DNA of 64,000 bases from JAGIBJ01 sp032119595 (GTDB lineage: Bacteria; Actinomycetota; Thermoleophilia; Solirubrobacterales; Solirubrobacteraceae): NCBI GenBank assembly GCA_032119595.1, contig JAUMBQ010000006.1, positions 1,488,001 through 1,552,000 on the forward strand, written 5' to 3'. The position numbers were made by a program, and so were the translations under genes. This document shows, piece by piece, positions 1 to 10,579 of this stretch. The notes under the pieces are model-generated. The model did no database searches and was not told the DNA's origin. It worked only from the letters and a program-made list of their open reading frames with translations. Positions within the stretch are counted from its first letter, which is position 1. Every line of letters starts with the position of its first letter.

Positions 1-2
1 AG

Positions 3-524
<522 letters not shown>

Positions 525-603
525 TCATGCCGATCAAGCCCGGAACGTGGCCCAAGAACCGCGCCGCCACCCCTTCGACCGTCCGCACCACCGGAGCGAC
601 CCG

Positions 604-2829
604 ATGACCGACACCAGCAGCATCACCTGGGACCAGGGCGACGACGGGATCGTCGTCCTCACGCTCGACGCCCCCGGGCAGTCGGCCAACACGATGAACA
701 CCGGCTACGTCGACTCGATGGCCGCGACGCTCGACCGGCTCGAGGAGCAGCGCGACGCGATCGTCGGCGTCGTGATCACGTCGGCGAAGTCGACGTTCTT
801 CGCCGGCGGTGACCTCAACCTTCTTCGGGCCGTGCGCCCCGAGGATTCCGAGGCGTTCAACGCCGGCATGCAGCGCGTGAAGTCGCAGCTGCGTCGCCTG
901 GAGACGCTCGGCGTGCCGGTCGTCTCGGCGATCAACGGCGCCGCACTCGGCGGCGGCCTCGAGCTCGCGCTGGCGACGCATCACCGCATCGCCGTCGACG
1001 ATCCGCGCATCAAGCTCGGCCTCCCCGAGGTCACCCTCGGGCTGCTCCCCGGAGCCGGCGGCGTGACCCGTACCGTGCGCATGCTCGGCATCGCCGACGC
1101 GCTTATGAAGGTGCTGATGAAGGGCGACCGGCTCGTGCCGCGCAAGGCGCTGAGCGTGGGCTTGATCGACGAACTCGTCGACACCCCGGACGAGCTGCTC
1201 CCCGCAGCCAAGACGTGGATCGCGGCCAACCCCGAGGCCAAACAGCCGTGGGACCAGCCCGGCTACAAGATCCCGGGCGGCACGCCGTCGAGCAAGGGCA
1301 TGGACCAGCTCCTGCCGGCGATTCCCGCCAACGTGCGCAAGCAGACGCACGGCGCGAACTACCCGGCTCCGCGCGCGATCATCGCGGCGGCCGTCGAGGG
1401 CGCGCAGGTCGATCTCGACACGGCCTTCACGATCGAGGGCCGCTACCTCGCGAGTCTCGCCACCGGGCAGGTCGCCAAGAACATGATCCAGGCGTTCTTC
1501 TTCGACCTCCAAGAGGTCAACGGGGCACGCGGACGTGAGCCCGGTGGCGAGCCGGCCAAGGTGAAGAAGGTCGTCGTCCTGGGCGCCGGCATGATGGGTG
1601 CGGCGATCGCATTCGTCTGCGCAAAGGTCGGCATCGAGGTGGTCCTCAAGGACGTCGCGCTGGAAGGCGCGGAGCGCGGCAAGGGCTACTCCAAGGCGCT
1701 CGTCGACAAGGCGGTCGACCGCAAGCGGATGACGCCCGAAGAGGCCGAAGCGCTGCTCGCTCGCATCACGCCCGCGGGCGACGCCGCTGCGGCCGCTGGC
1801 GCCGACCTCGTGATCGAGGCGGTCTTCGAGGACCCGGCCGTGAAGGCCCAGGTGTTCGGCGAGATCGAGCCGCATCTGGCGCCGGACGCGCTCCTGGGCT
1901 CCAATACGTCGACCCTCCCGATCACCGCGCTGGCGGAGAACGTGACCCGGCCGGAGGACTTCATCGGCCTGCACTTCTTCTCGCCCGTCGACAAGATGCC
2001 GCTGCTGGAGATCATCAAGGGCGAGCGCACGAGCGACGAGGCCTTGAGCCGCGCGCTGGATCTCGCCAAGCAGATCAAGAAGACGCCGATCGTAGTGAAC
2101 GACTCGCGCGGGTTCTTCACGAGCCGCGTGATCGGCACCTTCATCCAAGAGGGCGTCGCGATGCTGCTGGAGGGCGTGCCCGCACGCTCGATCGAGCAGG
2201 CCTCCTCGCAGGCCGGGTACCCGGCGCCGGTGCTTCAGCTCACCGACGAGCTGAGCCTCACGCTCTGGCAGAAGATCCGCAACGCGTCGCGCGCCGCGAT
2301 CGAGGCCGAGGGCGGCTCGTGGGCGGCGCATCCGGCCGAGACCGTGATCGACCGCATGGTCGATGAGTTCGGTCGCGGCGGCAAGCTCGCTGGCGCCGGC
2401 TTCTATGACTATGAAGATGGCAAGCGCACCGGCCTGTGGTCGGGCCTGAAGGACGCATTCGGCGTCGAGCCGGAGGGCAGCACGAGCTACGCGCGCGCCG
2501 ACCAGGCCAATGCCGTGCCGTTCGAAGATCTCAAGGAGCGCCTCATGTTCATCGAGACGCTCGAGACCGTGAAGTGCCTCGACGAGGGCGTGCTGGAGTC
2601 GGCCGCCGATGCCAACATCGGCTCGATCTTCGGGATCGGCTTCCCGGCGTGGACCGGCGGCGTGCTGCAGTACGCCAACGGGTACGAGGGTGGCCTGGCG
2701 GGCTTCGTTGCCCGCGCCCGCGAGCTGGAGGCGCAGTACGGCGAGCGCTTCGCACCGCCCGCGTCGCTCGTTGCGAAGGCCGAGGCCGGCGAGCTCTACG
2801 GCGACGTGCCGGTGCTCACCGCGGCCTAG
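604..2829 (+). CDS. fadJ: Fatty oxidation complex alpha subunit (enoyl-CoA hydratase / 3-hydroxyacyl-CoA dehydrogenase)
   Basis: This 741-residue multienzyme hydrates 2-enoyl-CoA and oxidises 3-hydroxyacyl-CoA with NAD. Residues 1-190 form the crotonase domain, with the oxyanion-hole loop NGAALGGGLELALA and the catalytic Glu in LPEVTLGLLPGAGG. The dehydrogenase Rossmann fold begins near residue 320 (VVVLGAGMMG), and GLHFFSPVDKM carries the catalytic His. Helical C-terminal dehydrogenase domains follow. ATG 604 was chosen because GGAG sits 7 bp upstream at 593-596; a GTG at 547 would add 19 low-complexity residues. It is probably co-transcribed with the upstream thiolase. The symbol fadJ rather than fadB is a family-level choice. 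Confidence 0.93.
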   Translation: MTDTSSITWDQGDDGIVVLTLDAPGQSANTMNTGYVDSMAATLDRLEEQRDAIVGVVITSAKSTFFAGGDLNLLRAVRPEDSEAFNAGMQRVKSQLRRLETLGVPVVSAINGAALGGGLELALATHHRIAVDDPRIKLGLPEVTLGLLPGAGGVTRTVRMLGIADALMKVLMKGDRLVPRKALSVGLIDELVDTPDELLPAAKTWIAANPEAKQPWDQPGYKIPGGTPSSKGMDQLLPAIPANVRKQTHGANYPAPRAIIAAAVEGAQVDLDTAFTIEGRYLASLATGQVAKNMIQAFFFDLQEVNGARGREPGGEPAKVKKVVVLGAGMMGAAIAFVCAKVGIEVVLKDVALEGAERGKGYSKALVDKAVDRKRMTPEEAEALLARITPAGDAAAAAGADLVIEAVFEDPAVKAQVFGEIEPHLAPDALLGSNTSTLPITALAENVTRPEDFIGLHFFSPVDKMPLLEIIKGERTSDEALSRALDLAKQIKKTPIVVNDSRGFFTSRVIGTFIQEGVAMLLEGVPARSIEQASSQAGYPAPVLQLTDELSLTLWQKIRNASRAAIEAEGGSWAAHPAETVIDRMVDEFGRGGKLAGAGFYDYEDGKRTGLWSGLKDAFGVEPEGSTSYARADQANAVPFEDLKERLMFIETLETVKCLDEGVLESAADANIGSIFGIGFPAWTGGVLQYANGYEGGLAGFVARARELEAQYGERFAPPASLVAKAEAGELYGDVPVLTAA

Positions 2830-2852
2830 TTCCAAAGCGGTCCATCGACGAC

Positions 2853-2880
2853 GGGTGGGTGCGCCGCTGCGCGCCCACCC
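2853..2880. terminator. GC-rich hairpin between convergent genes
   Basis: A 12-bp stem (GGGTGGGTGCGC with GCGCGCCCACCC, one G-T pair) closes a CGCT loop. It lies between the ends of the converging hydratase/dehydrogenase and VOC genes. There is no clear T run, as is common in high-GC genomes, so a bidirectional terminator is inferred. Confidence 0.6.
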
Positions 2881-2959
2881 GGTCGGTCGGGCCTCGACCC
2901 CAGGCTTGGGGTGTTGGTTCGCCCCGGCCGTGGTTCCGGTCAGGCGCGCCGGGGCAGCG

Positions 2960-3310
2960 TCAGCCGGGCGGTGCCGCCATCAGCTCCACGCGGTGCCCGG
3001 CGGGGCAACGGGTGAAGATGCGGCGCGAGCCCCAGTAGCGCTCGCGCTCGAGAAGTTCGTAGCCGGCGTCTTGGATACGGGCGACGGTCTCGTCGATATT
3101 GCCGTCGACGATCGCGAAGTGGCCGCTGTGCGGGATCGTGGGCTCGTCGCGGAGCTGCAGGTGGACCTGCGTCGCCTGGCGTTCGAGCCACGAGCCGTGG
3201 TCGGTGATGCCCTGTGGCACCGGCACCTCGCGCCACCCGAGGACGATCCAGAAGGCGATGCACCCTGGGAGGTCCTGCGGCCGGACTTCGAGGCTGACGT
3301 GATGGATCAA
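2960..3310 (-). CDS. VOC (glyoxalase/bleomycin-resistance) family protein
   Basis: This is a 116-residue single-domain VOC protein. It begins MIHHVSLEVRP, has the paired beta-alpha-beta-beta-beta layout with GHFAIVDGNIDETVARI in the middle, and ends CPAGHRVELMAAP. The family comprises metal-dependent lyases, dioxygenases and drug-binding proteins, so the reaction cannot be assigned. His at position 4 and Glu near the C-terminus (RVELM) are plausible metal ligands. Its ATG overlaps the stop of the upstream MBL-fold hydrolase by 4 bp, so the two are translationally coupled and may act on related small molecules. Confidence 0.85.
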   Translation of the reverse strand: MIHHVSLEVRPQDLPGCIAFWIVLGWREVPVPQGITDHGSWLERQATQVHLQLRDEPTIPHSGHFAIVDGNIDETVARIQDAGYELLERERYWGSRRIFTRCPAGHRVELMAAPPG

Positions 3311-4119
3311 AGAACGCTCCCGCGTGCGTCGAGTTCAGGCAGTGGGACGGCGGCGCGGTCCCACGCGGCGAGGTTTTCGGCGTGTTGCGCCTGTCCAGTG
3401 CCGCGCGCGCCGCGCATCGGGGGCTCGCCGTTTTCGAGGTAGTCGCGGTCCTCGTCGAGGATGCGCAGGGCCACGTCACTGCCGATTGCACCGCCGTGTC
3501 CGACGACGATCCAGCGCGCCTCAGGCACGAGCCCAGCCAGGCGATCGAGCGCTTCGCGGTACATGGCTCGCGAGCCGTGGTCGTCCCAGCTCGGCAGCTC
3601 CACCGGTGACAGGTAATCGCCGACGACCAGCGTCCGCGCCCACGGCAGCCAGAGGATCAGGCCGTCGCCAGTGTGGCCGGCGCCGTCGTGCACGTCGACC
3701 TGCTGCTCGCCGAGGTCAAGGCGCCCTGGAACGGGCAGCGGCTGGAGTTCGCCGAGCGCAAGTGGCACGGGCCGGTCGACGTACCACTGCTGATCGAACT
3801 CACGGAGCTTGCGCTGCGGCTCGCCGATCCGGCCGGTGAGCCGGGCCGCGGTGCGCTCGTCGACGCCGAGGGCCGCGTCCGGGAACGCGAGGCGGCCAAG
3901 CAGGTGGTCCCAGTCGCCGTGGGTGGCGAGCAGGCCGCGCACGTCGAACCCGCCGCTCTCGGCCAGGCTCGCGACCGCGTCGAGCTCCACCGGCAGCACC
4001 GGCGAGTCGACCAGGACCGACTCCGGCTGCTCGCCCGGCCCGCGCACCAGCGTCGCCGAGGTCTGCCAGACGGACGAGGTGACCACGACCACATCGGGGT
4101 GAAGGGAGAGTGCGCGCAT
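3307..4119 (-). CDS. MBL-fold metallo-hydrolase
   Basis: This 270-residue metallo-beta-lactamase-fold protein has the metal motif as LLATHGDWDHLLG. The usual HxHxDH therefore appears as HGDWDH, with Asp in place of the second His. DGAGHTGDGLILWLP supplies the next His, LVVGDYLS the bridging Asp, and WIVVGHGG a C-terminal His. Such proteins are thioesterases, lactonases or phosphodiesterase-like enzymes; the substrate is unknown. It is coupled by a 4-bp overlap to the downstream VOC gene and divergent from the membrane protein at 4230. Confidence 0.85.
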   Translation of the reverse strand: MRALSLHPDVVVVTSSVWQTSATLVRGPGEQPESVLVDSPVLPVELDAVASLAESGGFDVRGLLATHGDWDHLLGRLAFPDAALGVDERTAARLTGRIGEPQRKLREFDQQWYVDRPVPLALGELQPLPVPGRLDLGEQQVDVHDGAGHTGDGLILWLPWARTLVVGDYLSPVELPSWDDHGSRAMYREALDRLAGLVPEARWIVVGHGGAIGSDVALRILDEDRDYLENGEPPMRGARGTGQAQHAENLAAWDRAAVPLPELDARGSVL

Positions 4120-4229
4120 GCTGGCTCCACGATAGTTCGGGCGACTCCGCGACGGGCCCAGACGGTCAATGGGTGTCGAGGGTGCTGGGGGTTCCCGCTA
4201 CCGTTTGGAGAGCCCATGGGCACTGTGTC

Positions 4230-4796
4230 ATGACTACCGAGCGCCTTCGCGGCCATGCGCGTTTTGAGGTGTGGGGCGCGGTGGTGGTCATCGCCCTCGG
4301 GTGCGCCTATGCGCTGGCTGCGCTTTGGGCGCCGTGGGCCGTCGACGGCCCACATGCCGGTGTCATGGTCGACCAAGACGGCTGGCAGTGGATGCTTGTG
4401 GGCGACGTGCTGATGGTCGCCGGCCTGTTCACGGTCGTTGCGCTCGTCGTGGCGCTCGTCCTGTCGCCGCCGTCGCGCGTCGCTACCTGGGCAGTCGGCA
4501 TGGCCGCTTTGGCGCTCATCGTGCTGGCCGCTGCCGGAGCCGCTGCGGTGTGGTGGTTCACGGGGTGGGACTTCTTCGTGATGGACGATGGCGACTTGCG
4601 CGAGTATTCACCTGGGATCGGGCCCCGGCGCACGCTCATCGGTCTTGGCGCGACTGCGTTCGGAGTGCTCGTTGCGATGCACGCGCGTGCGCAGGACCAG
4701 CCGTCCTACCCACCCATGCAGCTCGGCCGCCTCGAGGGTCAGATCGAGCTCCGCGACGACTTCGACGACCCGCTGGAGCTTGCCTCGCCCTATTGA
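4230..4796 (+). CDS. Hypothetical four-helix membrane protein
   Basis: This 188-residue protein is not recognised. It has about four hydrophobic segments: FEVWGAVVVIALGCAYALAA, then VLMVAGLFTVVALVVALVLS, then VGMAALALIVLAAAGAAAVW, and a weaker one around RTLIGLGATAFGVLVAMHA. The C-terminus is short, acidic and cytosolic-looking (DDFDDPLELASPY). An in-frame GTG 40 codons upstream gives an extension without membrane or domain character, so ATG 4230 is preferred. It stands alone, followed by a strong hairpin, with no informative neighbours. Confidence 0.7.
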   Translation: MTTERLRGHARFEVWGAVVVIALGCAYALAALWAPWAVDGPHAGVMVDQDGWQWMLVGDVLMVAGLFTVVALVVALVLSPPSRVATWAVGMAALALIVLAAAGAAAVWWFTGWDFFVMDDGDLREYSPGIGPRRTLIGLGATAFGVLVAMHARAQDQPSYPPMQLGRLEGQIELRDDFDDPLELASPY

Positions 4797-4820
4797 GGGT
4801 TCCGGGACCAGCGGCCGAGC

Positions 4821-4848
4821 GGCGCCCGACGGGATTCCGTCGGGCGCC
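4821..4848. terminator. Perfect 12-bp hairpin terminator
   Basis: GGCGCCCGACGG pairs exactly with CCGTCGGGCGCC around a GATT loop. It sits between the converging membrane-protein gene and the ABC permease gene, so it probably serves both strands. Confidence 0.7.
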
Positions 4849-4892
4849 AGTGCGGGGACCGAGCCCCAGATCGCGAGATCACTCGGTGTGGG

Positions 4893-5677
4893 TCAGTCGA
4901 CCTCGCGGCGCAGCACGCGCGCCAGGCCGATGGCCATTGGGAGCGCGATCCACATGGCGGCCGTGGCACCGACGTGCGCCCACTGCTCGGCGTGAATGAC
5001 CATGTCCGGGTCGACGAGGCCGACCCACGTGGTGTTCGTGTCGAGCCAGAGCTGCACGTCCTGCAGGCCCTTGATGGAGTCGGTCAGCCCGCCCCAGACC
5101 GTGGGCAACACGAAGAGCAGCACGATGGCCAGGGCCGAGTTCAGGAGCAGCGTGCCGAGGGCGACGCCCATGAGCATGTTGAGCTGCTGGAACACGATGA
5201 TCTGACCGAAGTCGGCGGCGCTCAGGCTCCAGTCCGACGTGCTTTCGCCGAAGATCGGCGCGATCAGCGCGGCGACCGCAGCCATCACCACCGTGAACAG
5301 CACCGCGGCCAAGGCGAGTGCCATTGCGGCGAGCACCTTGGCACCAACCACTCGGCCGCGCGAGGGGACGAGGGAGAACGTCGACAGCACGGTGCGCTGG
5401 GTCCATTCGCTCGTCGCCGAGAGGACGCCCAGGACGGGGATGAGGAGCCAAAGCGGGATCTGTGCAATCGCGATGAGGTCGGTGAAGGCCCGCTCGCTTG
5501 CATCGCCGGTGATCATCGAGATGGCCATGACGGCAACCACTGCGGCCGCCACCCCGATCAGGAGCCAGCGCCCCGCTCGGGTGTCGACCATTTTGCGCAG
5601 CTCGACCCCCACGAGCGTGGTCAACGGAACGGACGCGGAGGCGGAACTCGCGCGGGTGGGAAGACTGGCCACGGCGC

Positions 5678-5681
<4 letters not shown>
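4893..5681 (-). CDS. ABC-2 type transporter permease
   Basis: This 262-residue integral membrane protein has about six helices (for example GRWLLIGVAAAVVAVMAISM and PLWLLIPVLGVLSATSEWTQ). It has the layout of single-subunit ABC-2 permeases: an N-terminal cytosolic stretch (VGVELRKMVDTRAGRW), then a helix, then a TSEWTQRTVLSTF-like loop. Its ATG overlaps the stop of the ATPase gene by 4 bp, so the two form one exporter. The substrate is unknown; such pairs often export lipids, peptides or antibiotics. The divergent two-component system at 6846-8872 is the likely regulator by position. Confidence 0.88.
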
Positions 5682-6619
<938 letters not shown>

Positions 6620-6845
6620 GGCTTCATCGTCGGCGCCAGCAGGGGGCCCGGGCTACGGCCGACGGGCGACTCCTGGTGCGCCATCGGGCGGTCCCGTCAG
6701 CTGGTTGGCGGGCCGTTGGTCGCGGCTGGCGCAACCTCCGTCGCCGGGCGGGAGACCTTCGTCGCACCGACGCCGCCCAAAGTCGCCCGGCCACCGACCG
6801 ATGGCCGTGGTCGCCGCCTGTTCTCGCGCGTACGCTGAGGCGACG

Positions 6846-8201
6846 ATGGCTCTCGGATCTCACGCCTCGCCGCTCTCCGAGCCGGCTGTCGAGCCCACGG
6901 CACCCGGTCGCTTGAGGAAGCGCGTACGCGCATTCGCCGCCGACGCCTTCACGCGCGGACCGCGCGCCGGGACGTTCGACCGGTCGACCTCCGTGCGCAC
7001 CCGCCGCACCTGGGCCTTCGACCTCGCCGCCATCGCCTTCTCGATCCTGTTCGCGGTCTCGATCCAGTTCGATCGCGAGACGGCTGACTATTCCCGCAAC
7101 GGTCTGCTCTTGGCGGCCCACTTGATCGGCATGCCGATCGCACTCGGCTTGCTGCCCTTCCGACGGCGCTGGCCACTTGAGGTCGCCGCGGCGCTGGCGG
7201 TCGTGTCGGCTCTGGTCCCAGGGGCGGGCTTCGCTGCGATCGTCGCGACCTACGCGGTCGGCGCGTACGCTCGGCCCGCCGCCGCCATGGTTGGGATCGC
7301 CGCGATGCAGATCGTGGTGCCGATCTCGGCGCTGCTCTGGCCGGACGTCGGCGCCGACGGGAGCTTCTGGGGCGATGTCGCGTTTGGCGTGGTGATCACC
7401 CTGGGTGCGGGCGCCTGGGGCCTTTACGCGGGCGCGCGCCGCGAGCTGATGGCGACGCTTGAGGAGCGCGCGGTCCGCGCCGAGACCGAGCAGGCGCTGC
7501 GCGTCGACCAGGCTCGCGCACAGGAGCGCACCCGCATCGCGCGCGAGATGCACGACGTGCTCGCCCACCGGATGTCGCTGCTGTCGATCCACGCGGGCGC
7601 CCTTGAGTTCAGGCCCGACGCGCCGCCAGCCGACATCGCGCGGGCTGCCGGCGTGATCCGCGCCACCGCGCACGACGCGTTGGAGGAACTCCGCACCGTG
7701 ATCGGGGTGATGCGCGTCGGCGACGCCCTCGCGGAGGCCGGTGACGCCGAAGCTGGGCGACTCGACGGTGCCGGTGAGCCGATGGCGCCCGAGCCGCCGC
7801 AGCCGACCCTGAGCGCCGTGCCACTCCTGGTGCAGGAGTGGGCGCAGGCCGGCGCACGGATCGACCTCGACCTCGATCAGGAGGTCGTCGCCGACCTCCC
7901 TCCCGCGCTGGGTCGGACGGCGTATCGCATCGTGCAGGAGGCGCTGACGAACGCCGGCAAGCACGCGCCGACGGCCAAAGTCGACGTGCACGTGGGTGGC
8001 GCGCCGGGTGGGTCGCTCGTCGTGACCGTCACCAACCCGCTTGGCGTCGGATTGCAGGATTCACCGATTCCGGGGACCGGCCTGGGCCTCGTCGGCCTGC
8101 GGGAGCGCACCGAGCTGGCCGGCGGGGTCTTCGCCGCCGGCATCGACGAGGACCTTCGTCGCTTCGTGCTCGAAGCCCGGCTACCGTGGCCGCAGGCATG
8201 A
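6846..8201 (+). CDS. Sensor histidine kinase (HisKA_3, NarL-system type)
   Basis: This 451-residue membrane kinase has an N-terminal block of four to six helices (residues about 60-190, for example AFDLAAIAFSILFAVSIQF) and a short coiled linker. The dimerisation motif RIAREMHDVLAHRMSLLS places the phospho-accepting His near residue 236. A GHKL ATPase domain ends in GTGLGLVGLRERTELAGG. There is no large extracellular sensor domain, as in DesK-like kinases that sense envelope stress. ATG 6846 was chosen; an in-frame ATG at 6801 is possible. It overlaps the response regulator by 4 bp and faces the ABC exporter operon, its likely target. Confidence 0.9.
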   Translation: MALGSHASPLSEPAVEPTAPGRLRKRVRAFAADAFTRGPRAGTFDRSTSVRTRRTWAFDLAAIAFSILFAVSIQFDRETADYSRNGLLLAAHLIGMPIALGLLPFRRRWPLEVAAALAVVSALVPGAGFAAIVATYAVGAYARPAAAMVGIAAMQIVVPISALLWPDVGADGSFWGDVAFGVVITLGAGAWGLYAGARRELMATLEERAVRAETEQALRVDQARAQERTRIAREMHDVLAHRMSLLSIHAGALEFRPDAPPADIARAAGVIRATAHDALEELRTVIGVMRVGDALAEAGDAEAGRLDGAGEPMAPEPPQPTLSAVPLLVQEWAQAGARIDLDLDQEVVADLPPALGRTAYRIVQEALTNAGKHAPTAKVDVHVGGAPGGSLVVTVTNPLGVGLQDSPIPGTGLGLVGLRERTELAGGVFAAGIDEDLRRFVLEARLPWPQA

Positions 8202-8872
8202 GTACTGAAGCTGGTAAGCGGATCCGGGTCCTCCTCGTTGACGACGACCCGCTCGTGCGCGGCGGGCTCTCGATGATGCTCGCTGGGTCACCGGCGCTCA
8301 GCGTGGTCGGGGAGGCTGAGGACGGAGCGGCTGGCGTCGAGGCCGTGGCGACGCTGTCACCGGACGTCGTGCTGATGGACATCCGCATGCCGGGCATGGA
8401 CGGGCTCGCCGCGATCGAGCGGTTGCAGGCGCGCGGTGCGAAGAGCCACGTGATCGTGCTCACCACGTTCGACGCGGACGACCAGGTGGTGCGAGCCTTG
8501 CGCGCTGGCGCCGCCGGGTTCCTGCTCAAGGACACGCCGCCAGCCGACATCGTGCGCGCGATCGAGCGGGTCGCGGCGGGCGAGCCGATGCTGTCGCCCG
8601 CGATCATGCAACGCCTCATCGCGCAGGTGACCGACAACCCCGCGGCCGAGCGTCGCGGCCGAGCCGTCGCCCTCCTCGCCGAGCTCACCGAGCGCGAGCA
8701 CGACGTGGCGGTGGCCGTCGCCGAAGGCAAGAGCAACGCCGAGATCGGCGAGGCCTTGCACCTCAGCGTGGCGTCGGTCAAGGCCGTCGTGTCTCGCGTG
8801 CTCTCCAAGCTCGACGCGACCAACCGCGTGCAGGTCGCCTTGCTTGTGCGTGACGCGAGCGACGCGGGCTAG
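8198..8872 (+). CDS. Response regulator, NarL/LuxR family
   Basis: This 224-residue regulator has a receiver domain (residues 8-125) with the acidic pair in LLVDDDP, the phosphorylated Asp61 in LMDIRMPGMDG, Thr in VLTTFD and Lys in FLLKDTPP. The C-terminal LuxR helix-turn-helix reads LTEREHDVAVAVAEGKSNAE to VASVKAVVSRVL. Its ATG overlaps the kinase stop by 4 bp. Its stop codon (8870-8872) directly abuts the stop of the converging gene at 8873, with no base between them, so the transcripts must overlap at their 3' ends. Confidence 0.93.
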   Translation: MSTEAGKRIRVLLVDDDPLVRGGLSMMLAGSPALSVVGEAEDGAAGVEAVATLSPDVVLMDIRMPGMDGLAAIERLQARGAKSHVIVLTTFDADDQVVRALRAGAAGFLLKDTPPADIVRAIERVAAGEPMLSPAIMQRLIAQVTDNPAAERRGRAVALLAELTEREHDVAVAVAEGKSNAEIGEALHLSVASVKAVVSRVLSKLDATNRVQVALLVRDASDAG

Positions 8873-9580
8873 TCAGACGGGGCGTGGCATCGGATCGCCT
8901 TGCAGGATGCGGAGTCGCACGTAGGCGAGCGTGACGCCGACCGCGCTCATCGGGAAGCACAGACTGCCGATGATCCAGGCGGCCACGACGCGGAGATCGG
9001 GGTCGGGAACGGCCGCGCCCAGCGCAGCCGCGGCGCCGAATACGAACCCAAAGGCGATGGTCGACATGGGCCGGTCGACCACCCACGACCAGAAGCCCTT
9101 GGTCAGTGCGCGGCTTCGGCGGAAGGCGTCGAACACGCCACAGCCTTCGATCACGATCACGGGAGCCACGACCAGCCAGGCGCACATCAGGACCACGCTC
9201 GGAACGAGGAGGAACACCGAACCGAGCGCGACCGGCACCGCGTAGAGCACGCTCGCCCCGAGCAGGGGGCCGATGACCGGCCGCACGGCTGAGGCGCTGG
9301 CAGCAAGCGACCGGCGCGGGCGCCCAAGCTCGCTGTCGCAGACGAGCTGAGCGACCACGCCCTGGAGGATCACGGTCGCCGCGAGGAGAATGCACACCGC
9401 CAGGCCGACACCGATGAGCGAGCCGCGGAACGCGAAGGCCAACGCGGCCTCAAGGGCGATCATCACAAGGCCGATCGGAACGAGGGCCACAAAGCGCTCC
9501 GTGAACACATTGAAGGCGCGCAGGCTGAGGACGTGCAAGCCCAGGAGCTCACTGGTCTGTGCAGACGAGGCCGTACTCAT
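8873..9580 (-). CDS. Multi-pass membrane protein, paralogue 1 of 3
   Basis: This 235-residue protein has about six hydrophobic segments and no assigned function. The central block VFLLVPSVVLMCAWLVVAPV followed by AFRRSRALTKGFW is closely mirrored in the proteins at 9672-10382 and 11311-12498, as is the final LAYVRLR motif, so the three are paralogues. The layout resembles membrane domains related to glycerophosphodiester phosphodiesterase membrane regions (YciC-like), but that is family resemblance only. ATG 9580 was chosen over a TTG four codons upstream. It converges with the response regulator gene with no gap. Confidence 0.75.
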   Translation of the reverse strand: MSTASSAQTSELLGLHVLSLRAFNVFTERFVALVPIGLVMIALEAALAFAFRGSLIGVGLAVCILLAATVILQGVVAQLVCDSELGRPRRSLAASASAVRPVIGPLLGASVLYAVPVALGSVFLLVPSVVLMCAWLVVAPVIVIEGCGVFDAFRRSRALTKGFWSWVVDRPMSTIAFGFVFGAAAALGAAVPDPDLRVVAAWIIGSLCFPMSAVGVTLAYVRLRILQGDPMPRPV

Positions 9581-9671
9581 GCGGCGATTCAATCAGCGCA
9601 AGCGCAGCGGGCGACGCGCCCAGCGCGTGCGCCGCACCCCGACCGGGATGCGGCGCGAGGCGGCCGGTTGG

Positions 9672-10382
9672 CTAGTAGCCGGGGCGCGAAAGTGGGCCGT
9701 CGGCCGTCGCGACGCCCGTCGGGAGCGGTGCTTCGCCATGCGCTTCGCGCAGGCGCAGGTAGGCCTCCGCGATCACGAGGGCGGTCAGCGGCGCGAGGAG
9801 CGCGCTGACGACCCAGCCGACGAGGCCACCCGCCGCGCCGCTCCCGGCGATGCCGGCGACGATCCCGCCAACGACGCCGAGGACGAAGTTGAAGAAGATC
9901 AGCCCGAAGACCGGCAGGGCGTTGCCCTTGACCAGCTGCTGGCTGCGGCTAAACGCCGAAAGGACGCCGGGACGCTCGAGCACGGTGACCGGCGCAACCA
10001 CGGCAAAGATCGTCATCAGGACCAGGCCCGGGATGATCAGGAAGACGAAGCCGATGACGATCGCGATCGCGGCCAGGATGCCAACGAGGAAGAGCGGCAC
10101 CACGGCGGGGATCACGGCCGACACGAGCTGGCCGACGGACGAATCAAGGACGCCGTCTTCGACGTCGCGAGCGACCTCGACCACGATCCCCTGGAAGATG
10201 ATGCCGAGGATGGTGGTGAGGATGACCCCGACGAGCGCGCCAACGAGATTGCCGGCGAAAATGATGCTCACGATGGCCTGGATGGCGTAGACGCCGAAGG
10301 CGATCGGGAGAAGAACGGCGGCGTTTGCCTTGTAGATGTCAAACGCCTTGGCGATCACGGCGCCGGGATCGAGCTGCTTCAC
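9672..10382 (-). CDS. Multi-pass membrane protein, paralogue 2 of 3
   Basis: From the GTG at 10382 this is a 236-residue protein starting MKQLDPGAVIAKAFDIYKAN. It has about six helices. The block VFLIIPGLVLMTIFAVVAPV, then AFSRSQQLVKGNALPV, then AEAYLRLREAHGE matches its paralogues on both sides. An open frame continues upstream to 10553, but those 57 residues are Pro/Arg-rich and run into intergenic-looking DNA, so the GTG is preferred. The Ser/Arg-Ser loop between helices is conserved in all three. No function can be assigned; a role in membrane organisation is only a guess. Confidence 0.75.
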   Translation of the reverse strand: MKQLDPGAVIAKAFDIYKANAAVLLPIAFGVYAIQAIVSIIFAGNLVGALVGVILTTILGIIFQGIVVEVARDVEDGVLDSSVGQLVSAVIPAVVPLFLVGILAAIAIVIGFVFLIIPGLVLMTIFAVVAPVTVLERPGVLSAFSRSQQLVKGNALPVFGLIFFNFVLGVVGGIVAGIAGSGAAGGLVGWVVSALLAPLTALVIAEAYLRLREAHGEAPLPTGVATADGPLSRPGY

Positions 10383-10558
10383 GGTGAGGTCTTTCGAAAC
10401 GAGGAAGGGAGCGGCCGCAGGCGGCCGCACGTCTGCCCAGCTTGGCGCATCGACGCCCGCATGTGGTGAAAGTCGCGCAAATGGGCACTTCCGAGGAAGT
10501 CCGCCGGTATTCGGGTCCGCCGGTTTGATGTGGGTGCCCTCTGCGGCGCCCACCCGGG

Positions 10559-10579
10559 GCTCGGGCTTAGAGCCCGAGC
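10559..10579 (-). terminator. Hairpin overlapping the HAD stop codon
   Basis: GCTCGGGCT pairs perfectly with AGCCCGAGC around a 3-base loop. The TAA stop of the HAD gene (10567-10569) lies inside the hairpin. An intrinsic terminator is inferred. Confidence 0.5.
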
